A DNA stretch of 64,000 bases. Origin: Neobacillus sp. SuZ13 (GTDB taxonomy: Bacteria > Bacillota > Bacilli > Bacillales > Cytobacillaceae). Positions 43,446 through 53,000 of the stretch are shown in pieces. The first letter of the stretch is position 1; every line of letters begins with the position of its first letter. The stretch covers positions 5,941,501 to 6,005,500 of the forward strand of contig NZ_CP126107.1 in assembly GCF_030123365.1 (NCBI RefSeq), in the 5' to 3' direction. The position numbers and the translations under genes are program-made. Below the pieces are notes generated by a model that saw only the letters and a program-made list of their open reading frames with translations, was not told the DNA's origin and did not search any database.

Positions 43446-45175
43446 TAATGCGACATCTCCTTACCGACTTGTGATTGATAAATTTCCTGGTAGACCCGGC
43501 AATCCTTCAATAGATCCTGATGGGTTCCCATCCCAACCAACTCACCGTGATCGAGGACGATGATTTTATCGGCATCGATAATCGAGGTGATCCGCTGCGC
43601 AATTAACAAACAAGTGAGCCCCTTCGCATATTTCTTCAGGGCCTCCTTGATTTTTGCCTCTGTGGCAACATCCACGGCACTTGTACTATCATCTAATATC
43701 AATATCTCTGGTTTTTTCACTAACGCCCGGGCAATCGAAATCCGCTGTTTTTGTCCGCCCGAAAAATTAACACCGCCCTGACCAATTCTCGTTTGGTAGC
43801 CTTCTGGAGATTTCTCGATAAAATCATGCGCCCCTGCGATGGTCGCAGCAGCTGCCACTTCCGCATCAGTTGCGTCTTCTTTCCCCCAGCGAATATTTTC
43901 CGCGACACTGCCTGTGAATAAAATATTCTTCTGAGGAACCATCGCAATTTTCTCCCGTAAAATCTTCGGATCGACCAGCTTACTATCTACACCATCGACC
44001 TTAATCGTTCCGCTCACAATATCATAAAAGCGGGGAATCAGTCCGACTAGCGTACTTTTCCCCGATCCGGTTGAACCAATGATGCCAACCGTTTCTCCGG
44101 GCAGAATAGTGAGATTAATATTTTTTAAGACGGGATCACCCACACCGCCTTCATAAGAAAAAGAAACATCTTCAAATTCAATTCGTCCTTTTTCTATAAA
44201 AGGTTCGTCCTGCTGTTCATTCCAAGTAGGGGGATCCTCTTGTAAAAATACTTCATTGATTCTCCCAGCGGAGGCTTTGGCTCTGACAAACATGTTAAAA
44301 ACCATCGAAATCATCATCAGTGAAAATAATATTTGTGTCATATAGTTGATAAAGGCAATAATATGTCCAACTTGAATATCACCAGTATCCACGCCGTTTC
44401 CGCCAATCCAAAGGACAGCGACAATGCCAAGATTCACAGTCAACATAATCAGCGGGCTAAAGGTGGCCATCAGGCGGTTCGCTGCAATGGATTTTTGTTT
44501 ATAGTCGTCATTCACTGCTTTAAATTTGCCAACCTCAACATCAAACCGATTAAAGGCCTTCACCACCCTGACACCGGATAGGTATTCCCGCATCACACTG
44601 TTCACTCGGTCCAATGCTTTTTGGACACGAGAAAAGCGGGGGAAGCCTAATCGTAGATTAAAAATAATTAACAAGGCAACAATCGGAACGACCACAGCCA
44701 GAACAACCGAGAGCTGCAAGTTTAACCGTGTCGCCATAATCAACCCGCCGATCGCGAGTAACGGAGCTTTAACGAATATCCGCATTAATCCATTGACAAA
44801 CACCTGAACTTGGGTAACATCATTCGTTAGCCTTGTCACTAATGAGGCACGGTCAAATTTATCAATGTTTTTAAACGAAAGCATTTGAATTTTTTTAAAT
44901 AAGTCCAATCTTAACTCGGTCCCGAAGTTTTGGGAAACAATGCTCGCAACCACACTTCTAGTCGAAGCAGCCACAGCGCCACCGGCTGTAATGAGCAACA
45001 TTAGTCCGCCCATTTTCAACACATAATGGATATCCCTGTTAGCTACCCCTTCATCAATAATTTTTGCCATAATGGTAGGCTGCAATAGATCACTTAGGGC
45101 CTCAAAGGTAAGAAATAGAACCGCTATGCTAAAAGATTTCCAATATGTCCTTATGTATTTTGATAAAAATTTCAT
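43445..45175 (-). CDS. yfiB: Heterodimeric multidrug ABC exporter subunit, YfiB-like
   Basis: 576 residues with six membrane helices (about 15-300) and an ATPase domain: Walker A GSTGSGKST, signature FSGGQKQRISIARAL, Walker B ILILDDSTSAVD. The Walker B is followed by Asp (DD) rather than the catalytic Glu, so this subunit carries the degenerate site of an asymmetric heterodimer, while the partner has the usual DE. First gene of the pair. Confidence 0.9.
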   Translation of the reverse strand: MKFLSKYIRTYWKSFSIAVLFLTFEALSDLLQPTIMAKIIDEGVANRDIHYVLKMGGLMLLITAGGAVAASTRSVVASIVSQNFGTELRLDLFKKIQMLSFKNIDKFDRASLVTRLTNDVTQVQVFVNGLMRIFVKAPLLAIGGLIMATRLNLQLSVVLAVVVPIVALLIIFNLRLGFPRFSRVQKALDRVNSVMREYLSGVRVVKAFNRFDVEVGKFKAVNDDYKQKSIAANRLMATFSPLIMLTVNLGIVAVLWIGGNGVDTGDIQVGHIIAFINYMTQILFSLMMISMVFNMFVRAKASAGRINEVFLQEDPPTWNEQQDEPFIEKGRIEFEDVSFSYEGGVGDPVLKNINLTILPGETVGIIGSTGSGKSTLVGLIPRFYDIVSGTIKVDGVDSKLVDPKILREKIAMVPQKNILFTGSVAENIRWGKEDATDAEVAAAATIAGAHDFIEKSPEGYQTRIGQGGVNFSGGQKQRISIARALVKKPEILILDDSTSAVDVATEAKIKEALKKYAKGLTCLLIAQRITSIIDADKIIVLDHGELVGMGTHQDLLKDCRVYQEIYQSQVGKEMSH

Positions 45176-45277
45176 GCTCTCACTCCAGCCTGTCGGAAAT
45201 CTCCCTCTAGGATTATTATATTTTTTTCCAGTGATTTAACCAAGTAATTACCCTGCTATTTTGGTTTAATTGCCCAT

Positions 45278-45308
45278 AAAAAAAGCGGCCCATTGATGAA
45301 TGGACCAC
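45278..45308 (-). terminator. Terminator of the ASCH-domain gene
   Basis: On the minus strand GTGGTCCATT / AATGGGCCGC (two mismatched or G-U pairs) followed by TTTTTTT. Confidence 0.85.
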
Positions 45309-45321
45309 GTTTCTGATGTTT

Positions 45322-45672
45322 CTATTTTTGAACTGGGCTAAACTCATGAACCCAAACTCGCATTTGCGGAAGCCAAGGCATTCCAGGGTGATAGCTTAGA
45401 ATCGACTGTTTATACTCTTCAACCGTTGCAAAACCCTCGCGACGGGCATCGTCATCTGTTAGTTCACCTAATGCTTGGGAATAGACGCGATCGACCACAA
45501 AATCACGGCCTTCTAGTGTCATGATTTCACCTGGGTCTGCATAGCGGCCATTACGGCGTGTCGCTGTTTTTTCTCCTGCTAGGACTTTTTTTACATCGGC
45601 TTCCATCGTTATTAAGCGTTCTACCGAGCAAGTTTTTGGTGGTAAGGTATTGTTATCGTTTACTGTCGTCAT
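45322..45672 (-). CDS. ASCH/PUA-like domain protein
   Basis: About 116 residues with the ASCH pattern: VERLITMEADVKKVLAGEKTATRRNGRYADPGE, where the Gly-x-Lys-Thr segment is the fold's signature, then DVVVDRV-like strands and ARREGFATVEEYKQSI. ASCH domains resemble PUA RNA-binding domains, and some members act on modified nucleosides; no specific role can be assigned. The start at 45672 has GGAGGAG upstream. Confidence 0.75.
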   Translation of the reverse strand: MTTVNDNNTLPPKTCSVERLITMEADVKKVLAGEKTATRRNGRYADPGEIMTLEGRDFVVDRVYSQALGELTDDDARREGFATVEEYKQSILSYHPGMPWLPQMRVWVHEFSPVQK

Positions 45673-45751
45673 TTTTTCTTCTCCTCCTATTTCCAATTCA
45701 TTTATCTATATTAACACTATCAAGATGATTAAATCCATTTTTGAAACGAAT

Positions 45752-47467
45752 TTAAACCACTTGTCCGCCTTTATCCTTGTATTTAAGAATGCCTTCGGCC
45801 GCACGGTAGGCTAAGGCTCCGACAGTATCGGTTGGATTGTAACCGGAATTGTGTGGAAACGCGGTTGCACCCACAACAAACAAGTTATCATAATCCCACA
45901 TTTGCAAATAATTATTTACTGCTGAAGTTGCAGGGTCATCCCCCATGATGACGCCGCCAGTATTGTGTGTGGATTGATAAGTAGTGATATCATATGGACC
46001 TAATTCTTTCATCGTATCGATATGATTCGCTCCCATTTCTTTCAGAACATCCGCACATTTGGAGGCAAGGAACTTAGCAAGATTCCGATCTTGATCCTCA
46101 AAATCAAACGTTATGCGTATTAATGGATCTCCGTAAGCATCTTTATAGGTTGGGTCAAGGTCTAGATAATGGTGTTGAAACGGCATAGAGGAACCTTGAG
46201 CACCTACGGATAAAAAGCGGTTCGCATATTTGACCGACTTTTGCTTGAATTCTTTTCCCCAGGTTGGTTTGCCGCCAGGAACTGGGTTATTTTGAATCGG
46301 TCTCATCCCCGTTTGGCTGAGCGAAACCATTCCGCCATGGATAAAATTGACCTTAGAGTGGTCAAAATTATCACCATTATAGTCATCCAAAACCATGCCA
46401 AGCGATCCGGCTCCGGCAAAGGTATTAAACTCTTTATCATCAAAAAAGCCAACCGCATTTCCTTTGATGACTTGATACGCATAATTTTTTCCAATCACGC
46501 CTTTACCTGATTGCGGATCATATGCTTTTCCTACGTCCGACATTAATAATAGACGGATATTATTAAATACATAACTGGTCATTACAACAATATCAGCCGG
46601 CTGCTCAATTTCCTCACCAGTAGTCACATCGGTGTACAAAACGCCCGTTACTTTATCGCCTTTTTTTAATATCCTTCTTACATTTGAATGAGTTCTTATT
46701 TCAAAATTTCCTGTTTTGTTGGCGACAGGAATAACGGTTACCACAGGGTCAGCCTTTGCTCCATATTCGCATCCAAAGCGCTCGCAGTATCCGCAATATT
46801 GACAGGCTGAGCGTGAGACTCCATCTGGATTTTTGTAGGATTCTGAAAGATTCGCAGACGGCATCATATACGGATGCAGTTTCAACTTTTTCGCCGCTTC
46901 CTCAAACATCTTCAGCGGCGGTGACTTTTTCATTGGTGGAGTAGGATACTTATCCGACCGTTTACCGGCAAGTGGATTTTCCTCCCCAGAAATCCCGGTA
47001 AGTTTTTCAAACTTATCATAATAAGGTTCCAGTTCATCATAGGTAATACCCCAATCCTGAATGGTCATCCCGGCTGGAATTTTATTTTTCCCATACCTTT
47101 CAACGGTTTTGCTATAGATTTCAAAATCGTAGGGCAAAAAGCGGAAAGTCTGACCGTTCCAGTGGACACCCGAACCCCCTAAACCATCGCCAAGCAAAAA
47201 TGAACCATACTGACGCATCGGCAAAGCTCGAATTCGTTCATTTCCTCGGAAAGTAATCGTTTCTTTGGACAGATCTTGCATCAATCCATAGCGTAATGCA
47301 TAACGAAGTTCGTCATGAACCATAAAGTAATCTTCCGTTTTGCGTTCCTTGCCCCTTTCCAAACCAACGACTTTCAATCCCTTTTTGGTCAGTTCAGAGG
47401 CAATGATTCCACCTGCCCAACCTACACCAACAATCACTACATCGACTTTCGGTAATTTCCTTGCCAT
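45752..47467 (-). CDS. GMC-family oxidoreductase (gluconate/sugar dehydrogenase large subunit type)
   Basis: About 571 residues with the N-terminal FAD fold VDVVIVGVGWAGGIIASEL, ERGKERKT, a GSGVHWNGQTFRF segment, a cluster of Cys residues in CQYCGYCERFGC, and the C-terminal STHNTGGVIMGDDPA and GYNPTDTVGALAYRAAEG. This matches the FAD subunit of membrane gluconate 2-dehydrogenase-like complexes. The small TAT-exported subunit is encoded upstream, separated by a dispersed repeat. The cytochrome c subunit of classical complexes is not found nearby. The ATG at 47467 follows AGGTGGCAGCG. Confidence 0.85.
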   Translation of the reverse strand: MARKLPKVDVVIVGVGWAGGIIASELTKKGLKVVGLERGKERKTEDYFMVHDELRYALRYGLMQDLSKETITFRGNERIRALPMRQYGSFLLGDGLGGSGVHWNGQTFRFLPYDFEIYSKTVERYGKNKIPAGMTIQDWGITYDELEPYYDKFEKLTGISGEENPLAGKRSDKYPTPPMKKSPPLKMFEEAAKKLKLHPYMMPSANLSESYKNPDGVSRSACQYCGYCERFGCEYGAKADPVVTVIPVANKTGNFEIRTHSNVRRILKKGDKVTGVLYTDVTTGEEIEQPADIVVMTSYVFNNIRLLLMSDVGKAYDPQSGKGVIGKNYAYQVIKGNAVGFFDDKEFNTFAGAGSLGMVLDDYNGDNFDHSKVNFIHGGMVSLSQTGMRPIQNNPVPGGKPTWGKEFKQKSVKYANRFLSVGAQGSSMPFQHHYLDLDPTYKDAYGDPLIRITFDFEDQDRNLAKFLASKCADVLKEMGANHIDTMKELGPYDITTYQSTHNTGGVIMGDDPATSAVNNYLQMWDYDNLFVVGATAFPHNSGYNPTDTVGALAYRAAEGILKYKDKGGQVV

Positions 47468-47522
47468 CGCTGCCACCTGCCTCTTCGTAGTTAGAAATGA
47501 ATCTTTTAAAATTTAATCCCTG

Positions 47523-47697
47523 TCTAGCTTCCGCTTTTCTTGATGTCTAGCTCCAGCGCCTAGCGGCTAGTGTCCTTCGCTCTCCACCCTACGATAAGTC
47601 AAGCACGAATGCGCTAACGCTCTTCGTGTTTCCTTTATCTCAGTTGGAGTGCTCCAGGCCATACGCCGCTAACCAGGCGCTTCCGCTTTTCTAGTGA
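47523..47697 (-). repeat. Dispersed repeat element, copy 1
   Basis: Read on the minus strand, it starts AAAAGCGGAAGCGCCTGG, then AGCGGCGTATGGCC, CTCCAACTGAGATAAAGG, AAACACGAAGAGC, GACTTATCGTAGG, GGAGAGCGAAGG and CTGGAGCTAGACA. The same blocks in the same order form the copy at 59476-59690 on the plus strand. It separates the two GMC dehydrogenase genes. No open frame is conserved between copies. Confidence 0.85.
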
Positions 47698-48431
47698 TTC
47701 AAATGATTTTTTAGACTTTGTGGATTTATCTTCTTAAAATCTTTTTCAATAACATCTGTGTACGCCATTTGACTGCCTGGATAGTTTCGCATTTTCCAGC
47801 CGTCCATATTTCTATTTCCTCCATAGAGTGGGTCACTGTAAGCACCTTCTAGCGTTGCGCTTCTCAGCAAAAGGAAGAATCCACTTGGAGAAATGGTCGT
47901 CAAATTCACCTTATCTTGTTCAAAATCACTAAGAATGGCATCCTGTTCTTCCTCTTTTAGTTCAGTGAATTTTTTCTTATGAACCGCCATACTGTGATTT
48001 TGAAGTTCCCTTAGGCCAATATCAAAAATATCTCTGCGTCTTAACCGACCTTGGTAGCCTTGGACTTTTTCCCCTTTAAAAAAAGGGGCCTGCATATATT
48101 CCCTTGCATTAAATCCCCAATCACCGGCTAACTGATGGTCAATGAAGAAAGCTACCCCGAGTGCTTTAGCACCTGGTCCAGACTCATCCTCAGGAAAAAT
48201 CCGTTCTGTTGCGGCTTCGGTCAGTTGAAATTGTTCAGGTGTAAAATACATCAATGCCTGATTAAAATTCTCTGCCGCTGGTGGTGGTGCTTTTTGTTGT
48301 TTATCATTATTTCGAGGGATGAGACTACCCAAGACACCACCAACAGCTAGACCGCCAACAGTGAAGCCTGTATTGCGTAAAAACTTTCTTCTTGATAAGG
48401 TTTCAGGATTCTGTTTTTGTTCTTCAGCCAT
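47691..48431 (-). CDS. Gluconate 2-dehydrogenase subunit 3 family protein
   Basis: About 246 residues with a twin-arginine signal (SRRKFLRNTGFTVGGLAVGG) and the subunit 3 domain: YFTPEQFQLTEAATERIFPEDESGPGAKALGVAFFIDHQL. It escorts the GMC subunit through the TAT pathway, which would explain why the larger protein lacks its own signal. The ATG at 48431 follows GGAGGTTTAAAA. The stop overlaps the edge of repeat copy 1. Confidence 0.85.
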   Translation of the reverse strand: MAEEQKQNPETLSRRKFLRNTGFTVGGLAVGGVLGSLIPRNNDKQQKAPPPAAENFNQALMYFTPEQFQLTEAATERIFPEDESGPGAKALGVAFFIDHQLAGDWGFNAREYMQAPFFKGEKVQGYQGRLRRRDIFDIGLRELQNHSMAVHKKKFTELKEEEQDAILSDFEQDKVNLTTISPSGFFLLLRSATLEGAYSDPLYGGNRNMDGWKMRNYPGSQMAYTDVIEKDFKKINPQSLKNHLNH

Positions 48432-48556
48432 TTTTAAACCTCCATGATTTTTCGACATTATTCTAAATCAACTAATTTTAATATGTTCCCAAAATAATCC
48501 ACTAATACTTAGAAATAGCAGCGGAGAAAATAATTTTAAAAAAAGGAGGCATTTTT

Positions 48557-49267
48557 ATGTTGAAAAGAAAATGGAAAATCTGGGGCTTCCCATTCTTTGG
48601 TGCGGTGTTAATGCTAACAGCTTGTGCAAGTCAAAACGGAATAAAGGAAAATGAAGTAGGGGCTGCAGAAAATATCAACTATCATGATCAGTCGGTGAAC
48701 AACAAAGGAAATGGGCATGTCCACAATCAAAATAGTGTCAATGTCATCCCAAGCGTAGATCGAGCAAAGAAAAGTACAACCAATCGAAATGGCCAAACAA
48801 CCGAAGGGGTAGGCACAAATGTTTATAGTTTGATTGGCAGTTCCAGCCTTCATGACGGCGGGATATCCTCCCATTTGGAATCACGTCTATCCGGAGAGGG
48901 CATCCCTGGAATAAAGGTATTTGTCCTTGATGACACGGTTATTTTGGCACGTGCTAAACAAGAAGTAACCTCAACTCGTTATGATGAACTTCAAAATAAG
49001 GTGTTAAAAAGTACTTCCGGCTTGTCAGGCAAGGGTAATCTTGATGGGGTTGATCAAGACAAGTTAAATAATGACGATAATTTGGATCGAGCGAAAGAAG
49101 TGATCGATAAAGCCTTTAACGGCAATGTTCAGGTCTTAACGATTACAAACCCAAAAGCGTTGCCGCTGATTGATGGAATCAAGGCCAATATAAAGGCAAA
49201 AAATCCATCCTATAGCAAGCTTTCAAGCGATATTATTACCCTTGTGAAAATGTCTAGTGAAAAGTAA
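48557..49267 (+). CDS. YhcN/YlaJ family sporulation lipoprotein
   Basis: 236 residues with a lipobox (LMLTACASQ, Cys about 24), an Asn/His-rich linker, and the YhcN/YlaJ domain containing IPGIKVFVLDDTVILARAK and VQVLTITNPKALPLIDGIK. Members are found in the inner membrane of spores and affect germination. A terminator follows, so it is probably monocistronic. Confidence 0.85.
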   Translation: MLKRKWKIWGFPFFGAVLMLTACASQNGIKENEVGAAENINYHDQSVNNKGNGHVHNQNSVNVIPSVDRAKKSTTNRNGQTTEGVGTNVYSLIGSSSLHDGGISSHLESRLSGEGIPGIKVFVLDDTVILARAKQEVTSTRYDELQNKVLKSTSGLSGKGNLDGVDQDKLNNDDNLDRAKEVIDKAFNGNVQVLTITNPKALPLIDGIKANIKAKNPSYSKLSSDIITLVKMSSEK

Positions 49268-49294
49268 GAACATGGAGATATTCCGAAGTTAGAA

Positions 49295-49335
49295 AATAAA
49301 GCTCAGATTCTAAAAAGAATCTGGGCTTTATTCTT
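49295..49335 (+). terminator. Terminator of the YhcN/YlaJ-family gene
   Basis: AATAAAGC-T-CAGATTC / GAATCTG-G-GCTTTATT hairpin with a TAAAAA loop and following TTCTTT. Confidence 0.88.
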
Positions 49336-49400
49336 TACCACAAAAGTGGTGAAACTAATATAAAGATAGTTCGTCTAATTACAAAAGGAGAGGGTTGAAT

Positions 49401-49925
49401 ATGAAAAATCTAATTATGCCTGGCCTGTTTCTAGTCATGCTATTATTCATTACGAGTTGTTCCCAACAGGAAGGTCTTGATCCAAAATCGAACAACTCCA
49501 ATCAACCAATGTCTTCCCAAGAAGAGTCTGCAAGCACCACAAATACCCAGTCCATTGAAAATCAACCAGGCACTGTCACAAAAGGGAAATTAGTAGAATC
49601 AAGCTTAACCTATTCAGTTAAGTCGGATGGAATTGAATTTCATTTCAAGGTAAAAAACTCCTTAGACCACCCACAGACACTCCATTTTAAAACCCTCCAA
49701 CGGTATGACTATATTTTAAAATCAAGCAATGGCACGGTTGTTAAACAATTGTCAAAGGAACAACCAAACCCTAAACTTCCTAGTGAGGAATTCCTTAAAC
49801 CGAAGGGCGAGTTAAATTATACAGGAACGATTAAAAATCTATCAAAAGGAGCATATTCCATTACCTTTATTTTGCTGGCAAAAGAGGAACCAGCAAAAGT
49901 AAGCTTAAAATTTACCATTCATTAG
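49401..49925 (+). CDS. BsuPI-like proteinase inhibitor domain lipoprotein
   Basis: About 174 residues: signal and lipobox (LLFITSCSQQ), a Ser/Asn/Gln-rich linker, and from about residue 65 a domain like the intracellular proteinase inhibitor BsuPI (SLTYSVKSDGIEFHFKVKNSL, TLHFKTLQRYDYIL, GELNYTGTIKNLSKGAYSI). Here the domain is surface-anchored. The ATG at 49401 has AAAGGAG 10 bases upstream; an in-frame TTG at 49395 is possible. It converges on the InhA-like protease, but a functional link is only speculative. Confidence 0.75.
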   Translation: MKNLIMPGLFLVMLLFITSCSQQEGLDPKSNNSNQPMSSQEESASTTNTQSIENQPGTVTKGKLVESSLTYSVKSDGIEFHFKVKNSLDHPQTLHFKTLQRYDYILKSSNGTVVKQLSKEQPNPKLPSEEFLKPKGELNYTGTIKNLSKGAYSITFILLAKEEPAKVSLKFTIH

Positions 49926-49949
49926 AAAGTGCAAAATAATAAATGAAAA

Positions 49950-49983
49950 AACAAGAAATACCCCTGAAAGATCTTCAGGGGTA
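49950..49983 (-). terminator. Terminator of the InhA-like protease gene
   Basis: TACCCCTGAA / TTCAGGGGTA hairpin; on the minus strand it is followed by TTTCTTGTTTTTT. Confidence 0.8.
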
Positions 49984-50004
49984 TAACCATGTAAAGATGG
50001 TTAA

Positions 50005-53000
50005 TTATTTCTTTACAACCTTAACTGTTGTTGAAGAGCTAGTGTTACCAGCTTTATCTTTTGCAGTTACTTTTAAAACAGTTCCTGTTTTAAGAGCTTT
50101 TTTAAGCTTCACACTGTATTCGCCTTTCGAATTAGCTACATCAGTTCCAAGTGTTTTTGAACCAGCTTTAACAGTTACAGTTGCGCCTGCTTCTGCTTTA
50201 CCAGTTACTTTTTTATCATTGCTGTCAACTTTCTTAACAGAAGGTTTTGCTGGTTTTGTTTTGTCCTTAACTGTAGTTTTGGCTACCTTACTTACGTTTC
50301 CAACACTATCAGTTGCTGTTACGGTGACAACAGTATTAGCCTTAATCGCTTTCTTTAATGCCGCGCTATACTTACCATACTTGTCAGTAGTAGCGGTTCC
50401 AATTGTAGTAGAACCTACTTTAACAGTTACTTTTGATCCAACTTCTGCTTTACCTGTTACTTTCTTATCATTATCATCTACTTGATAAACTGTTGGTGTG
50501 ACAGGTGCAGTATTATCAACAGTATAGGAAGCTTGACTTGAAACTGATTTGCCATCATCATCTGTAGCAGTTACTTTTACAGTATATTTACCTGTGGCGC
50601 TGTTAGGTATTGTAAGTGTATTTTTAAATGATTGTTCGATACCAGTTACAGTCTCGGAATCAGTTAAAATAGCTCTACCATTTTTGTCTTTCAACTCATA
50701 TTTAAGAGCTAAGCTCTCACCTGAACCGTCCTGGTGAACAGTACCAGAAACTGCTAATTCTTTGTGTGCTGCTTGGTTTGAATAAGTAGTTTTGCTTAAT
50801 GGATTTATTTTTACTGAATGAACATCTCCTGTGTGAAGCTCAATCGCCCCAACAGACATATCATCGGCTTGACCGACAACATGGATTTTCAAACCATATT
50901 TTGGTACATTACGACCAGAGTAAATTTGACCAGGATTGCTATAATCTCTGGAATCGTCAAATGCAGTTACTGCTGGTTGTGCACCTAAGGACATATATCC
51001 ACCTAAAATGTCCTTATAATCTAAATATAACTTATCTGTTTTGTTTAAAGAGAAAGCCGCATCTTGAATTTGGTATCTTGTTGCAGCCGGACCTGTAACA
51101 TCTTTTGCATCATTAGGATTTGAGTCTTTCCAGATTGCCGTTTCTTGATGGGCATCAACAACTCCTAAGAACCCTTCACCTGGATGATCGCCTACCCAGT
51201 TATCAGTATATTTATTGTCAACATACCAAAGAACAAGCCCTGGATCATGTGTTAATTGAGATTTACCGCGAGTAGTGGTAGCTAGTCCTGCATCCGTACC
51301 AGCATGTGAACGCCACTCAGCTAAATAGTATTGTGTTGATAATTTAATACCATTATTTTTCTCAAAGCCATCAAAAGTAAATGGTGAAGTTGCACCTTCA
51401 GCATCGTCTGATAATACATCTGCGCCATCGGCCTTTACTTTCACAGCATCTACATAGAAACCAGGAAGGGAAACGCCAGCATCAGTTACATAACTGAATT
51501 GTAGTGATACTTTTTTACCTGCAAATGCAGAAAGATCAAATGTAGCATCTACCCAGCCGTTAGAGTCGTTAGTAATTCCGTTACCCAAATTTGCTTCATA
51601 TGGGTTAGTAGTAGTTGTGATACTACCTGGAATAGAAACATAATCTTCCGCGCCCTCTTCTTTTACTTCAACATAAGCATAGTCATAACCATCTTCAATC
51701 TTATACCATGTCTTAAATGTTAATTGTGCAGATGTTTTACCTGTTAAATTAACATCTACATTCATAGAGTTGTTTAATTCATCGGCACTGCCGCTAAAGT
51801 ATTCATATTGACCGCTGGCAGGTGTGTTAATAGTTGTTGATTTTTCTGGCAAGTTAATTTTCACAGCATCAGCATTGGTACCTTTCTCGCTTGCTTGGTC
51901 CAATCTAACTGTTTTACCACTTGCTAGGTCCTCAAGGTTATATTCAACATTTTTGAACCAATTTGAACCTGGCATAGTTGCTTGTAAATATTCTTTATCA
52001 TATGGGCTAAAACCAGTTGGTTCTGTTCCGTTGATTTTACCTGCCCAGCTTCCAGCTGACATGATTGTCCAATATTCAGTAGGAGCACCAACAGAGTTAT
52101 GTGTGTACATTGTATCGTATTCATCTGGCAGACCTAAGTCATGACCAAATTCGTGCGCGAATACACCTGCTGCTCCGTCTTCAGGTTCTACTGTATAACC
52201 ATAAGCAATCATCTGACCGCCCCAATATGGAACCTTTGCTGTCGAGCCAGCAATTCGTGGTAAATCAGTAAGAGCCGAGCTGTGAGACCAAATAGCGTCC
52301 CCGCCGAGTTGACCGCCGCCTGCTTCTTCACCAATACCAGAGTGAACAACCATTAAATGGTCGATAATTCCGTCTGGCTCAAAGTAGTTTCCATCACCAT
52401 CCAAGTCAAATTCATCTTGAATATCATAATCTTGTAAGTTAATATCAGGATCTTGAGCTGCTTTCGTTAAAGCTTCTTTGATTAAATCACGCGGATGTGC
52501 ATCATTTCCATCCGGTGTTGGCACGTTGCCGCCATAGTATGCTGCAGGATTGTCCGCTGTATACCACTTTGAAACTTGTCCATCAACAGTATAACTGCCG
52601 CCTGACTGTTCTTCGTAATATTGTTTCATAGACACAAGCTTTTCACCATTTGGACCAACATACCCATTTTCACCAAAAATCATATCTTGGTAATGTTGTT
52701 GAGTATAATCGTCATATTGAAGAACAGCTCCATCACCTTCTTCAATCGTACTATTAGGTGCATCAGAATATTCCATTAATAGAACAAGTACCTTATCTGT
52801 TCTTTCTGGACCATCCCATGTTTCCTTCTTAATCGGATCTACCTTAGAAGAAGTAACAGGATTAGAAACGTTACTCTTAGAGGCTTTGTTGGCTTTTGGA
52901 ACACCTGCATCTTTTACTTTTAATTTTGCCTTTTCTTGCATTTGAGTACGAATTTTCTTAACTTCTTGTTGATTCGTACCGGCAACGTTGGCTTTAGCCG

